NCBI GenBank assembly: GCA_027858455.1
Contig: JAQICQ010000057.1
Location: 1-23,395 of the forward strand
Direction of reading: 5' to 3'
Length of the DNA: 23,395 nt
Source: Elusimicrobiota bacterium
GTDB lineage: Bacteria; CG03; SLGR01; JAGXOG01
A program made the position numbers and the translations under genes. This document shows positions 15,496-23,188 of this stretch, one piece after another. The notes under the pieces are model-generated. The model searched no databases, was not told where the DNA came from, and saw only the letters and a list, made by a program, of their open reading frames with translations. Position 1 is the first letter of the stretch; the number at the start of each line of letters is the position of its first letter.

Positions 15496-16668
15496 TTATC
15501 CTTCTCCCATTATTTCCATGACATCATCGAGTCGGTCGTATATATCAAGAGCCTCTTTTTCATCGGGCGCTATTTTTAATACGGCTATCAGGTGCTCTTT
15601 AACCTTTTTGAGATTCTGTGTCCTTATATATTTTCTGGCAGCGGACATATGATAATAAAGCTGGGCTTCATTATTTTCCGGATCGCTGAGCCTTAAAAAA
15701 TCAAATCTAATCATTGCTTCTTCATATTGTTTGTTTTTATATAACTCTATACTTCTTTGAAGAAATCCGGTCTTTTCTTCCTCAAAAAGGCTTAAATAAA
15801 GCGACGGGCCGGGATCTTCGGGATTAAGATGGGAAAGCATCTTTAATTTAGATTTTGCTCCGGCCCGGTCTCCGACAACGATGCTCATTTTAGCTTCTTC
15901 CATACTTTTCTCAATCTTTTGCTGAAACCACTGAGGGGCATACTTTTTACTTAAAAGAGCTTCCTTCCTGCCCTTATTTATTTTATCACTCTTTATAAGT
16001 TTTTGTGCCTGAGTGTAAAAGTATTGGGCCGCCTTTCTATTTATCTCAGTTAAAAGCAGTTTTGCTTCACTGCTTGACGGATTATTATTTATAAAACCCA
16101 TGATAAGCTCAACAGCTTTATTGAATTTTTTGTCTTCCGCCAATTTATTAACTTCGTCTTTAAGTTCTTCGAGGCTCATCCTTTCGGTCTCGGAAAGTGT
16201 GCTGGCGTATCTTTTTCTTATACGCCTTCCTAATTCATATTCCTCTGATTCATCAGGAATGGGAGACCGGAGCATATAAAGTATTATATTGTTGGCAGCT
16301 TCTTCACGGCTCCTGGTTTTGAGCATCTCTTCATACCTGTCTTCTATTTGACCGGAGTAACCCGGGTGCAGGTCAATTGCGTTCTGAATATTTTCAGAAG
16401 ACAGGTTCTCTTCCCCTTCTGCTTTTAATGTATAGCCTTTCTTTAAATTAATAGCTGCGAGTTTCTTTACTATCATATCTTTCATATCCAACCCCAGATT
16501 ATCCTGTGGATAATCCGAAAGATAATCTTCTGTTTTTGAAAGAGCTGACCGAAAATATTCTTTATTATAGCTTTCAATTGCTTTTTTCAGCCTTTTAACT
16601 GCATACGACGGCTGCGCCGTCAATAATAAAATAAGATATATATATACTGTATATTTACTTAATTTCAT
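15496..16668 (-). CDS. Exported TPR-repeat protein
   Basis: A 390-residue protein with a short signal peptide (about 1-23, LILLLTAQPSYA) and then mostly helical repeats. TPR-like units are clearest near the N-terminus (KEYFRSALSKTEDYLSDYP), in the middle (DKKFNKAVELIMGFINNNP) and at the C-terminus (NKQYEEAMIRFDFLRLSDP; LKKVKEHLIAVLKIAPDEKEA). No catalytic motif is visible. The ATG directly abuts the TAG of the coiled-coil gene upstream (no gap), indicating one operon with it. The HEAT/TPR gene follows 68 bases later. It is probably a periplasmic protein-interaction scaffold. Its partner is unknown, and the convergent PorV-like protein, which also ends in a TPR, is one candidate. Confidence 0.8.
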   Translation of the reverse strand: MKLSKYTVYIYLILLLTAQPSYAVKRLKKAIESYNKEYFRSALSKTEDYLSDYPQDNLGLDMKDMIVKKLAAINLKKGYTLKAEGEENLSSENIQNAIDLHPGYSGQIEDRYEEMLKTRSREEAANNIILYMLRSPIPDESEEYELGRRIRKRYASTLSETERMSLEELKDEVNKLAEDKKFNKAVELIMGFINNNPSSSEAKLLLTEINRKAAQYFYTQAQKLIKSDKINKGRKEALLSKKYAPQWFQQKIEKSMEEAKMSIVVGDRAGAKSKLKMLSHLNPEDPGPSLYLSLFEEEKTGFLQRSIELYKNKQYEEAMIRFDFLRLSDPENNEAQLYYHMSAARKYIRTQNLKKVKEHLIAVLKIAPDEKEALDIYDRLDDVMEIMGEG

Positions 16669-17343
16669 CTATTTATCTTTAAATCTGTTAAGCATATCCT
16701 CTAGATATTCTTTCTCTCTCTTTTCAAATTCCACTCTCTGATTTTCATATTCCCGCTGCCATTTCCGGCGCTGCTCGAGCATTTCCTGCTCTTTCCGGGC
16801 AAGCTCTTTCTCCCATATTTCTTTCTGCCTGTCTATAACTTCCTGCATTTCGTCTTCCAGGTGTTTTCTTACCTGATGCACTTCATTTTGAAGTTCTTCC
16901 CGCTGTTTTTGAGTAAGTTCATCTTTTTGCCTTTTTAGCGCATTTTTATGTTCTTCTTCAAGCTGGCCTATAATATTTTCTTTTTCGTCTTTAAGCTGAT
17001 CCAGGCGGTAAGATTTATCCCTTCTTGCCAGACTTAAATTTTTATAATATTTTTCAGCTTTTTTTTCGAACTCTTTTTTTTCATCCTTAAGTTTATTTAT
17101 AGTACTGTCTATATTTTTTACTTTTGAACCCACGGCCTCTTTTATCATATTTAAAGTCCTGTCTTTTGAATCAAGTTTCAACCGGGTAGAATTTTTTAAT
17201 ATTTCCATCTCTTTATTTAACCGGCGGATATCTGCTTCTAAATCATTTTTATCATTTACAAACGCTTCTTTTTCCTTTTTCCATTCATCTTCCATCCGCT
17301 GGAGTTGTTTTAAAATTTCTTCTTTAGATTTATTTTTTTTCAT
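16669..17343 (-). CDS. Cytoplasmic coiled-coil protein
   Basis: A 224-residue protein rich in Lys, Glu, Gln and Arg, with heptad-like spacing of Leu/Ile/Met along almost its whole length (for example EEILKQLQRMEDEWKKEKE and the C-terminal Trp/Arg/Glu-rich segment). There is no signal peptide or transmembrane helix. It resembles long-coil proteins in general, and I do not recognise a family. ATG at 17343 is supported by AGGA five bases upstream. The gene is followed with zero spacing by the exported TPR gene. It probably oligomerises. Any link to the envelope proteins downstream is inferred from the operon alone. Confidence 0.8.
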   Translation of the reverse strand: MKKNKSKEEILKQLQRMEDEWKKEKEAFVNDKNDLEADIRRLNKEMEILKNSTRLKLDSKDRTLNMIKEAVGSKVKNIDSTINKLKDEKKEFEKKAEKYYKNLSLARRDKSYRLDQLKDEKENIIGQLEEEHKNALKRQKDELTQKQREELQNEVHQVRKHLEDEMQEVIDRQKEIWEKELARKEQEMLEQRRKWQREYENQRVEFEKREKEYLEDMLNRFKDK

Positions 17344-17365
17344 TTTATCCTGCTTTTTTCTTTTT

Positions 17366-17390
17366 TCCTTTAAAAATTCCCTTTAAAAAT
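17366..17390. repeat. Tandem 12/13-bp repeat between ligA and the coiled-coil gene
   Basis: tcctttaaaaat (17366-17377) is followed by tccctttaaaaat (17378-17390). The 73-base gap between the two genes otherwise holds only the ribosome site of the coiled-coil gene. No terminator or clear promoter is visible in it. Confidence 0.6.
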
Positions 17391-17417
17391 CTGTATTTTC
17401 GTCTTTTGAAACCATGC

Positions 17418-18224
17418 TTACGATTCCCGCTTAAGCATCTTTAAGAAATCTGATTCATCTATTATTTTCACTCCGTTACCGCGAGCCTGCCGCAGTTTAG
17501 AACCGGGATTATCGCCCCGGACAAGTATGTCGGTATTAGAACTGACATTTGATACAATTCTCCCCCCCATACTTTTTACTGCTTCTTTTGCTTCTTTTCT
17601 GGTAAATTGTTCTAATTTACCGGTAAAAACTATTTTCAGCCCGTCTAAAACCTCTATGGTTTTTTGGTATCCGGGATTTACGCCTTTGCTCAGCATATCT
17701 TTAATTAAGCCGGAATTTCTCTTTAAAAACAGAATTATAAATTTTGCCCTTACGGGGCCTATTTCATCTATAGATTCCAGCTCGTCATATTTAGCTCTGA
17801 GAAAATTATCTATATTTTTATATTTACCGGCCAAAATCTCCGCGGCGCGGCTTCCGGCCTGGCGTATACCCAGCGCATATATGAATTTATCAAAACGGCA
17901 CTCTTTAGAATCTTTAATTGCTTTAATAAGATTAGCGGCCCTTTTTTCACCGAAAAGTTCAAGTCCCATAAGGTCTTTCAAACTTAAATCATATATATCG
18001 TCTATTTTTTTAACAAAACCGCGGGCGGTCAACTGCCCGGCTACCGACTCGCCGAGACCCTCTATATCCATAGCGGCGGGGCTCGCGTAATGAATCAACC
18101 GGCTGGTTAATTGAGCCGGACAGGAGATATTACTACATCTATAATATACTCCGTCGGGGTCCTGGTTTATTTGGGAACCGCAGGAAGGACACCTTTTAGG
18201 AGGGCGAACAGTATCACCGGACAA
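17418..18224 (-). CDS. ligA: NAD-dependent DNA ligase, C-terminal part (downstream of an in-frame stop)
   Basis: The 268-residue C-terminal part of LigA. It has a four-Cys zinc finger (C12, C15, C30, C35), helix-hairpin-helix repeats (DIEGLGESVAGQL; LELFGEKRAANLIKAI) and a BRCT domain (GLKIVFTGKLEQFTRKEAKE, then VSSNTDILVRGD). The reading frame continues upstream without shift through RGGDVIPKI to the TAA at 18275..18273, and beyond it into the N-terminal part. The only start codon after the stop that is in frame is TTG at 18224, with no Shine-Dalgarno, so independent translation looks poor. Together the two parts span 17418..19406, about 662 codons, the normal LigA length. Confidence 0.9.
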   Translation of the reverse strand: MSGDTVRPPKRCPSCGSQINQDPDGVYYRCSNISCPAQLTSRLIHYASPAAMDIEGLGESVAGQLTARGFVKKIDDIYDLSLKDLMGLELFGEKRAANLIKAIKDSKECRFDKFIYALGIRQAGSRAAEILAGKYKNIDNFLRAKYDELESIDEIGPVRAKFIILFLKRNSGLIKDMLSKGVNPGYQKTIEVLDGLKIVFTGKLEQFTRKEAKEAVKSMGGRIVSNVSSNTDILVRGDNPGSKLRQARGNGVKIIDESDFLKMLKRES

Positions 18225-18272
18225 CGAACTGTCAACGACAGCCGTTATCTTAGGAATTACATCGCCGCCTCT

Positions 18273-18275
18273 TTA
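18273..18275 (-). other. ligA: In-frame TAA interrupting ligA
   Basis: The codon after GDRVEI is TAA and is followed in the same frame by RGGDVIP. In other LigA proteins this position (codon 378) is usually a charged residue, such as the first R of VRRAGDVIP or E of LEKAGEVIP. One base change from AAA, GAA or CAA would give TAA. It falls within the OB fold. TAA also ends normal genes here (for example at 12844 and 14037), so the code is not reassigned. Confidence 0.9.
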
Positions 18276-19406
18276 GATTTCTACCCTATCTCCGATTTTT
18301 ACCCCGAGCTCATAAACTTTATCAAAATTATATAAAGTTGCGCTTGATATCATTACCCCCCCTACTTTAACGGGTTTAAGGTTTGCTACCGGAGTAATTT
18401 TTCCTGTCCGGGATACATTAAATTTAATATCCAGGACTTTTGTTATTGAACTTTTAGGTTCAAATTTATATGCTACGGCCCATCTCGGACTTTTAGAGGT
18501 ATTGCCCAGCTCTTTTTGTTCTTCACGGGAGTTGACTTTTATAACTATACCGTCTATCTCATAATCCAGACTATCTCTTTCCCCCTGAAAACTTTTATAG
18601 GCCTCTTCAATTTCATCTATATTTTTACAGAGTCTGTAATTTTTATTTACCGGCAGTCCCCAGCTATGATAGATATCAAGTATTTCTTTTTGGGTGTCAG
18701 GCAGAACGCCTTCTTTAACGGCGCCGGCGGCGTAAAAATAAGCGCTTAATTTCCGCCGGGAAGCTTTACGCGGGTCTAACAGTTTCAATGTTCCGGCACA
18801 AGTATTACGCGGATTTGAAAAAAGATTTATACCTTCTATTTCTCTTCTTAAATTTATTTTTTTTAACTCGGATTTTTTAATAAATACTTCTCCTCTTACT
18901 TCTATAAGCCGGGGGATATTATTCCCTTTAAGCTTAAGCGGAATAATGTGTTGAGTCCTTATGTTAGCGGTTATATTATCACCGGTATAACCGTCACCCC
19001 TTGTAGATGCAACTTCCAGCCGTGAATTTTTATATACCAAAGATACGCCTATACCGTCGAGCTTTTCTTCTACAATAAAACCTTTCCCGGGTTTTACTTT
19101 CTTTAGAATCCTTTCCTCCCATTCAATAACTTCTTCCCCTGAATATGTATTATCAAGAGAGAGCATAGGTTCACCATGATTATAATTTTCAAATTTTTCA
19201 AGCGCTGCGCCGCCCACTCTTTTTGTAGGTGAATCTTTTGTAACAAATTCGGGATATTTATTTTCAAGTTCTTCGAGCTCACGGTAGATACGGTCAAACT
19301 CGCGGTCTGTAATCTCCGGTTTTGCTTCTATATAATAAAGCCGGTTATGGCGCTTTATTTCCCGCCGTAGTTTCTTTATTTCCTCTTTTACATTTTCAGC
19401 GTTCAT
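18273..19406 (-). CDS. ligA: NAD-dependent DNA ligase, N-terminal part (ends at an in-frame stop)
   Basis: The 377-residue N-terminal part of the replicative/repair ligase that seals nicks using NAD+. The N-terminal Ia domain (HNRLYYIEAKPEITDREFD) binds the nicotinamide half. The adenylation domain carries the catalytic KLDG at residues 115-118 (Lys115, the same number as in E. coli), followed by GDGYTGDNIT and DGIVIKV. The OB fold begins (RTGKITPVANLKPVKVGG) but is cut by the TAA after GDRVEI. The start ATG is 4 bases after the nusB stop, with no clear Shine-Dalgarno. A product ending here would have an incomplete OB fold and no zinc, HhH or BRCT domains, so it is unlikely to work alone. A recent nonsense mutation, a sequence error or stop readthrough are all possible. 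Confidence 0.92.
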   Translation of the reverse strand: MNAENVKEEIKKLRREIKRHNRLYYIEAKPEITDREFDRIYRELEELENKYPEFVTKDSPTKRVGGAALEKFENYNHGEPMLSLDNTYSGEEVIEWEERILKKVKPGKGFIVEEKLDGIGVSLVYKNSRLEVASTRGDGYTGDNITANIRTQHIIPLKLKGNNIPRLIEVRGEVFIKKSELKKINLRREIEGINLFSNPRNTCAGTLKLLDPRKASRRKLSAYFYAAGAVKEGVLPDTQKEILDIYHSWGLPVNKNYRLCKNIDEIEEAYKSFQGERDSLDYEIDGIVIKVNSREEQKELGNTSKSPRWAVAYKFEPKSSITKVLDIKFNVSRTGKITPVANLKPVKVGGVMISSATLYNFDKVYELGVKIGDRVEI

Positions 19407-19410
19407 TTAT

Positions 19411-19803
19411 TTATTTTTTTGCCGCATCAAGTATGCCGTTAACAAAACGGTGAGATTTTTCGGTAGAAAAATATTTTGCAAGTTCAACAGCTTCGTTTAT
19501 TGAAACTTTGCGGGGTATATTCGCTTCAAAAAATATTTCGTACAACCCCAGCCTTATAACGGCAATATCAACTTTGGCTATTCTGCCCATCTCCCAGTTT
19601 TTCGCAAGTTTATCTATAACCTCGTCAATATAGTCTACATTGTTAAATGTACCTTCCACTAAATGCCGGGCAAAGTCCACGCATTTATATGAATACCTTG
19701 AAATCCCCACTATATCCCATGCATTATTTAGCTCAACATTCAGGTTGTCCATTATATACAAAACCCGAACGGCGAGTTTGCGAGCGTCTCTTCTTTGCCC
19801 CAT
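19411..19803 (-). CDS. nusB: Transcription antitermination protein NusB
   Basis: NusB binds boxA RNA with S10/NusE and promotes antitermination, chiefly on rRNA operons. The 130-residue length and motifs fit: N-terminal RRDARKLAVRVLYIMD, WEMGRIAKVDIAVIRLGLYEI and PRKVSINEAVELAKYFSTEKSHRFVNGILD. The ATG at 19803 overlaps the ribH stop by one base (TAATG), so the two are translationally coupled. The ribH-nusB pair is a frequent arrangement in bacteria. ligA begins 4 bases after nusB. Confidence 0.97.
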   Translation of the reverse strand: MGQRRDARKLAVRVLYIMDNLNVELNNAWDIVGISRYSYKCVDFARHLVEGTFNNVDYIDEVIDKLAKNWEMGRIAKVDIAVIRLGLYEIFFEANIPRKVSINEAVELAKYFSTEKSHRFVNGILDAAKK

Positions 19804-20267
19804 TAACGCAACCTTGAATAAAGGTCCGACATTTCAAGAGCTGCGCGCGCTGCTTCTTCGCCTTTGTTGCCGCTCTTGCCGCCGGAGCGTTCAAGCGCCT
19901 GCTCTAAACTGTCGCAGGTAAGCACTCCAAACGAAACAGGAACATCGCCCTTAATTCCTTCTTCAGCTACAGTTCTTGATACCTGCGCGGATACATATTC
20001 AAAATGGGGTGTATCCCCCCTTATAACAGCGCCCAGGCATATTATCATGTCATATACCGACGTTTCCCTGATTTTTTTTGCGCAAGCGGCTATCTCCCAG
20101 GCACCGGGAACTTCACACATTGTTATGTCGCTTGTCTCCATTCCGTTTCTCAAAAGTTCTTCTTTTGCGCCTTCCAGTAATTTAAGAACAATCTGCTCGT
20201 TTCTTCTTGAGATTACAATTGCCGCCCGTTTTCCGACACCGCTTAATTTGCCTTTAATGATTTTCAT
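19803..20267 (-). CDS. ribH: 6,7-dimethyl-8-ribityllumazine synthase
   Basis: Condenses the pyrimidine from RibD with 3,4-dihydroxy-2-butanone 4-phosphate to give lumazine, the penultimate riboflavin step. It normally forms 60-mer or pentamer shells. The 154-residue length is standard, with VPGAWEIA (53-60), GAVIRGDTPHFEYV with the catalytic-type His88, and ERSGGKSGNKGEEAA. An oddity: the loop usually reading RFNxxI is RRNEQI, so the aromatic residue that stacks on the pyrimidine ring (Phe22 in B. subtilis) is Arg22. The GAFEIP motif is GAWEIA. ATG at 20267 has AGGAG about 6 bases upstream. It lies between ribBA and nusB. Confidence 0.95.
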   Translation of the reverse strand: MKIIKGKLSGVGKRAAIVISRRNEQIVLKLLEGAKEELLRNGMETSDITMCEVPGAWEIAACAKKIRETSVYDMIICLGAVIRGDTPHFEYVSAQVSRTVAEEGIKGDVPVSFGVLTCDSLEQALERSGGKSGNKGEEAARAALEMSDLYSRLR

Positions 20268-20279
20268 CTTCTTCTCCTT

Positions 20280-21482
20280 TTATATATGGTCCAAATAATG
20301 GCCCAACTTATCTTTCTTTGTATTTAAATATCTCCGGTTTTCGGGAGTAGGCGCAGAGGTTAGCGGAACTCTTTTGGTGACTTCTAAACCGTATCCGCTC
20401 AGCCCCACAATCTTTTTAGGATTATTGGTTAAAAGTTTTATGGTGGAAAGTCCGAGATCGGACAAAATTTGAGCCCCCACACCATAATCCCTGAGATCAG
20501 CTCCGAAACCAAGGGCATGATTGGCTTCAACGGTGTCAAGACCCCTGTCCTGAAGATTGTATGCTTTTATCTTGTTGCCCAGACCTATACCCCTGCCTTC
20601 CTGCCTCATATAAAGCAACACTCCCCGATTGCTCTGGCCTATTTTTTTCAATGCATTGTTTAACTGAGTTCCGCAGTCACACCTGGTCGACCCCAGAGCA
20701 TCACCGGTGAGACATTCGGAATGAACACGCACCAACACATCTTTTCGTCCGGCAACATCTCCTTTTACCAATGCGACATGAGTCTTTCCTTCATCTAAAA
20801 CCGAGCGGTAAGCATATAGGTTAAATTTCCCGTATCGGGTCGGAAGCACAGCATCACTGATTTTTTCTACAAATTTCTCTTTTCGGTACCTGTATTTAAT
20901 AAGATCTTCTATTGATACAAGTTTTAACCCGTATTCTTTCACAAAATTTTTAAGATCGTCTAACCTTGCCATTGTTCCGTCTTCATTCATAATCTCGCAT
21001 ATAACTCCTGCAGGGACCAAACCGGCCAGCCTGGTCATATCAACCGAAGCTTCCGTATGACCCGCCCGGGCTAAAACTCCCCCCTTTTTATATCTTATCG
21101 GGAAGATATGTCCGGGAACGTTTATATCGTCTTTTGAGCTTACCTGGTCGGCTAAAATCTTTATTGTCCTTGCCCGATCGGCAGCAGATATCCCGGTAGT
21201 AATACCACCGGCGGCATCGCATGATACAGTAAAATCGGCTTCCCGTGAATCAGCGGATTTTTTCATAGTCTTTAAATCAAGCCTGTCGAGATTTGAACCT
21301 TCCATTGTTACACAAATAAGCCCACGCCCGTATTTTGCCATAAAATTTACAGTTTCCGGAGTGGCGCATTCTGCGGCCATTACAAGATCTCCCTCATTTT
21401 CCCGCTTTTCATCGTCAACGACCACCACCAGTTTTCCTGCTTTTATATCTTTTATTGCATCTTCAATCTTATCTAAACTCAT
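20280..21482 (-). CDS. ribBA: Bifunctional DHBP synthase / GTP cyclohydrolase II
   Basis: Supplies both entry branches of riboflavin synthesis. The N-terminal RibB domain (about 1-200) makes dihydroxybutanone phosphate from ribulose 5-phosphate; it has the acidic loop DDEKRENEGD (23-32), GGITTGISAADRA and GGVLARAGHTEASVDM. The C-terminal RibA domain (about 205-400) opens GTP; its zinc site is C257, C268 and C270 in ECLTGDALGSTRCDC, followed by RQEGRGIGL and LTNNPKKIVGL. At 400 residues both domains are complete. The start ATG at 21482 is served by AAAGGA at the very end of ribE, 8 bases upstream, giving tight coupling. Confidence 0.98.
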   Translation of the reverse strand: MSLDKIEDAIKDIKAGKLVVVVDDEKRENEGDLVMAAECATPETVNFMAKYGRGLICVTMEGSNLDRLDLKTMKKSADSREADFTVSCDAAGGITTGISAADRARTIKILADQVSSKDDINVPGHIFPIRYKKGGVLARAGHTEASVDMTRLAGLVPAGVICEIMNEDGTMARLDDLKNFVKEYGLKLVSIEDLIKYRYRKEKFVEKISDAVLPTRYGKFNLYAYRSVLDEGKTHVALVKGDVAGRKDVLVRVHSECLTGDALGSTRCDCGTQLNNALKKIGQSNRGVLLYMRQEGRGIGLGNKIKAYNLQDRGLDTVEANHALGFGADLRDYGVGAQILSDLGLSTIKLLTNNPKKIVGLSGYGLEVTKRVPLTSAPTPENRRYLNTKKDKLGHYLDHI

Positions 21483-21490
21483 TCTTATTA

Positions 21491-22048
21491 TTATCCTTTT
21501 GCTGCCGCTATAATCATATCCGGCTCTATATTTACTATGCTTCCCGAATTTAAACTCCCGAGATTTGTTCTTTTGGCGGTTTCGGGAACTATGCCAACTT
21601 TAAAAGATTCACCATTAATTTCATTAACTGTCAGGGATACACCGTTTAAGGCCACCGACCCTTTTTCTAAAAGTTTTTTTACAATATTCCCGGCGGCTTT
21701 AACTAAGATTATTATAGTATTTTTTTTATGTTTAACTGAAGCCACCCTTCCAATTCCAAGAACATGGCCGTAAACTATATGGCCGTCAATCCTATCAGTC
21801 ATTTTCATTGCCGGCTCAAGGTTCACATAAGCCCCTGCTTTTAATTTGCCCAGCGAAGTTTTCGCTAAAGTCTCCCTGCCTATATCCATGATTATGTTCC
21901 CCCCGGAGATTTTTGTTATCGTAAGGCATACTCCGTCAACCATAAGGCTTCCTCCGGTATTTAAATCCTCCATACGGCTGCTTACAGATATGGCATTACC
22001 CCTTATATATTTTACCCTGCCTTTATCCCTTACAATTCCCGTAAACAT
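21491..22048 (-). CDS. ribE: Riboflavin synthase alpha chain
   Basis: Dismutates two lumazine molecules into riboflavin and the pyrimidine that RibH reuses. It shows the family's two tandem beta-barrels: an N-terminal half opening MFTGIV with VDGVCLTI, and a C-terminal half with ALNGVSLTV. The inter-barrel motif is DGHIVYGHVLGIG, where most family members have GGHxVxGHVDG. At 185 residues it is slightly shorter than the usual 195-215, but both halves look complete. The start is one base after the ribD stop. It sits second in the riboflavin operon. In E. coli the equivalent gene is called ribC or ribE; the naming is historical. Confidence 0.95.
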   Translation of the reverse strand: MFTGIVRDKGRVKYIRGNAISVSSRMEDLNTGGSLMVDGVCLTITKISGGNIIMDIGRETLAKTSLGKLKAGAYVNLEPAMKMTDRIDGHIVYGHVLGIGRVASVKHKKNTIIILVKAAGNIVKKLLEKGSVALNGVSLTVNEINGESFKVGIVPETAKRTNLGSLNSGSIVNIEPDMIIAAAKG

Positions 22049-22049
22049 T

Positions 22050-23132
22050 TTATCTCAAATCCCCTTCGACTACAAAATCCTTTCCGATATCAAATAAATT
22101 TATATTTTTAACTTTTAGTTTGTCCTTAATATCCGCAACACCTCCGGCGCCGTAAACTCCCGGAGCTTTTTTCCCGCCAATAAGAACAGGAGCATATATA
22201 AATACTATGCTGTCTGCTTGACCTGCATCCAAAAATGCACCTATTGTTTTACTTCCTCCTTCTATCAGGAGAGACATTATATTTTTCCCGTAAAGCGCAT
22301 TTAATATATCGCCGGGTTTTATAAGACCTCTGTTATCCACAGGTAATTTAATAACCTGCGCCCCTTTATCGGTGAATATTTTTTCTTTTTCCTTATCGGC
22401 GCCCTCGGCGGCAATAATTACAGTTCCCTTGCTTATAATATCTAAATTACTTTTAAGAGAAAGTTTTCCGTCGACCACAACCCTGACCGGGTCGTCGGCG
22501 GCGGGAACTCTAAGCCGATATGTAAGTTTTGGATTATCTAAAAGAGCCGTCCGGGCACCAACCATAATTGCATCAGACATCCCCCGTAATTTCATAGCGT
22601 ATTCCCTGCTTGCCGTCGAACTTATCCACTTGCTGCTGCCATTGCGGGCAGCTATCTTTCCGTCAAGCGACATAGCTGCTTTTATCGTTACATAGGGCTT
22701 TTTGAGGGATATGTATTTCAAAAAATCACGCATAAGTTTTGCGCATTCTTTTTTTAAAACCCCTGTGGTAACCTCTATCCCTTTTTCTTTAAGAACTTTT
22801 ATGCCGTCAACTTCGGGATTGGGGTCTTTCATGCCTATAACTACTCTCTTTATGCCGGAGTCAATAATCTTTTGGGTACACGGCGGGGTCTTACCGGTAT
22901 GAGAACAGGGCTCAAGCGTGACAAAAACCGCTGCATATTCAAGAGATTCAAAAGCCGAAGATATAGCTTCTGCTTCTGCATGCGGCCCGCCGAATTTCTT
23001 ATGGTATCCGCTTCCGATAATCCTTCCGTCTTTTACAATTACACAACCGACCCGCGGGTTTGTCGATGTAAGATTCATCCCGCGATGGGCAAGATCCACT
23101 GCTTTTTGCATAAAATAGCTATCTGATATCAT
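22050..23132 (-). CDS. ribD: Bifunctional riboflavin deaminase/reductase RibD
   Basis: Deaminates and then reduces the GTP-derived pyrimidine. From ATG at 23132 the protein has about 360 residues. The N-terminal deaminase has the zinc site HAE at 51-53 and the PCSHTGKTPPC motif with Cys76 and Cys85. The C-terminal reductase begins near YVTIKAAMSLDGKIA and includes SDAIMVGARTALLDNPKLT and LLIEGG. The frame remains open to an ATG at 23198, but that codon lies inside the FMN riboswitch and the stretch between spans the terminator hairpin, so it is not a credible start. ATG 23132 follows the terminator's T-tract directly; ATG 23111 is an alternative. First gene of the FMN-controlled operon. Confidence 0.95.
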   Translation of the reverse strand: MISDSYFMQKAVDLAHRGMNLTSTNPRVGCVIVKDGRIIGSGYHKKFGGPHAEAEAISSAFESLEYAAVFVTLEPCSHTGKTPPCTQKIIDSGIKRVVIGMKDPNPEVDGIKVLKEKGIEVTTGVLKKECAKLMRDFLKYISLKKPYVTIKAAMSLDGKIAARNGSSKWISSTASREYAMKLRGMSDAIMVGARTALLDNPKLTYRLRVPAADDPVRVVVDGKLSLKSNLDIISKGTVIIAAEGADKEKEKIFTDKGAQVIKLPVDNRGLIKPGDILNALYGKNIMSLLIEGGSKTIGAFLDAGQADSIVFIYAPVLIGGKKAPGVYGAGGVADIKDKLKVKNINLFDIGKDFVVEGDLR

Positions 23133-23160
23133 AAAAAAACCGGAGACATAAAATCTCCGG
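23133..23160 (-). terminator. Intrinsic terminator of the FMN riboswitch
   Basis: On the minus strand a perfect 7-bp stem (CCGGAGA/TCTCCGG, 23160-23154 with 23146-23140) has a 7-base loop and is followed by seven T (23139-23133). It lies between the aptamer and ribD, the expected place for an FMN-dependent attenuator. A palindromic TCCGGA occurs both in the aptamer's last conserved strand (23203-23198) and in the 5' arm here (23161-23156), so the two could pair as an antiterminator when FMN is absent. Confidence 0.9.
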
Positions 23161-23188
23161 ACCTCATTTCTATATATTATTTTCTGAC

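Noticed and set aside
17383..17415. Ten-codon ORF between ligA and the coiled-coil gene
   Set aside because: It is very short with no Shine-Dalgarno, and is explained by chance in an A/T-rich gap.
17527..18090. 187-codon plus-strand open frame opposite ligA
   Set aside because: Antisense to conserved HhH and BRCT coding sequence, with no recognisable domain or ribosome site.
18273..18275. Genetic-code change (TAA read as an amino acid) to explain ligA
   Set aside because: TAA ends several normal genes here (surface protein, PorV-like, ribH, nusB), so a genome-wide reassignment is not supported.
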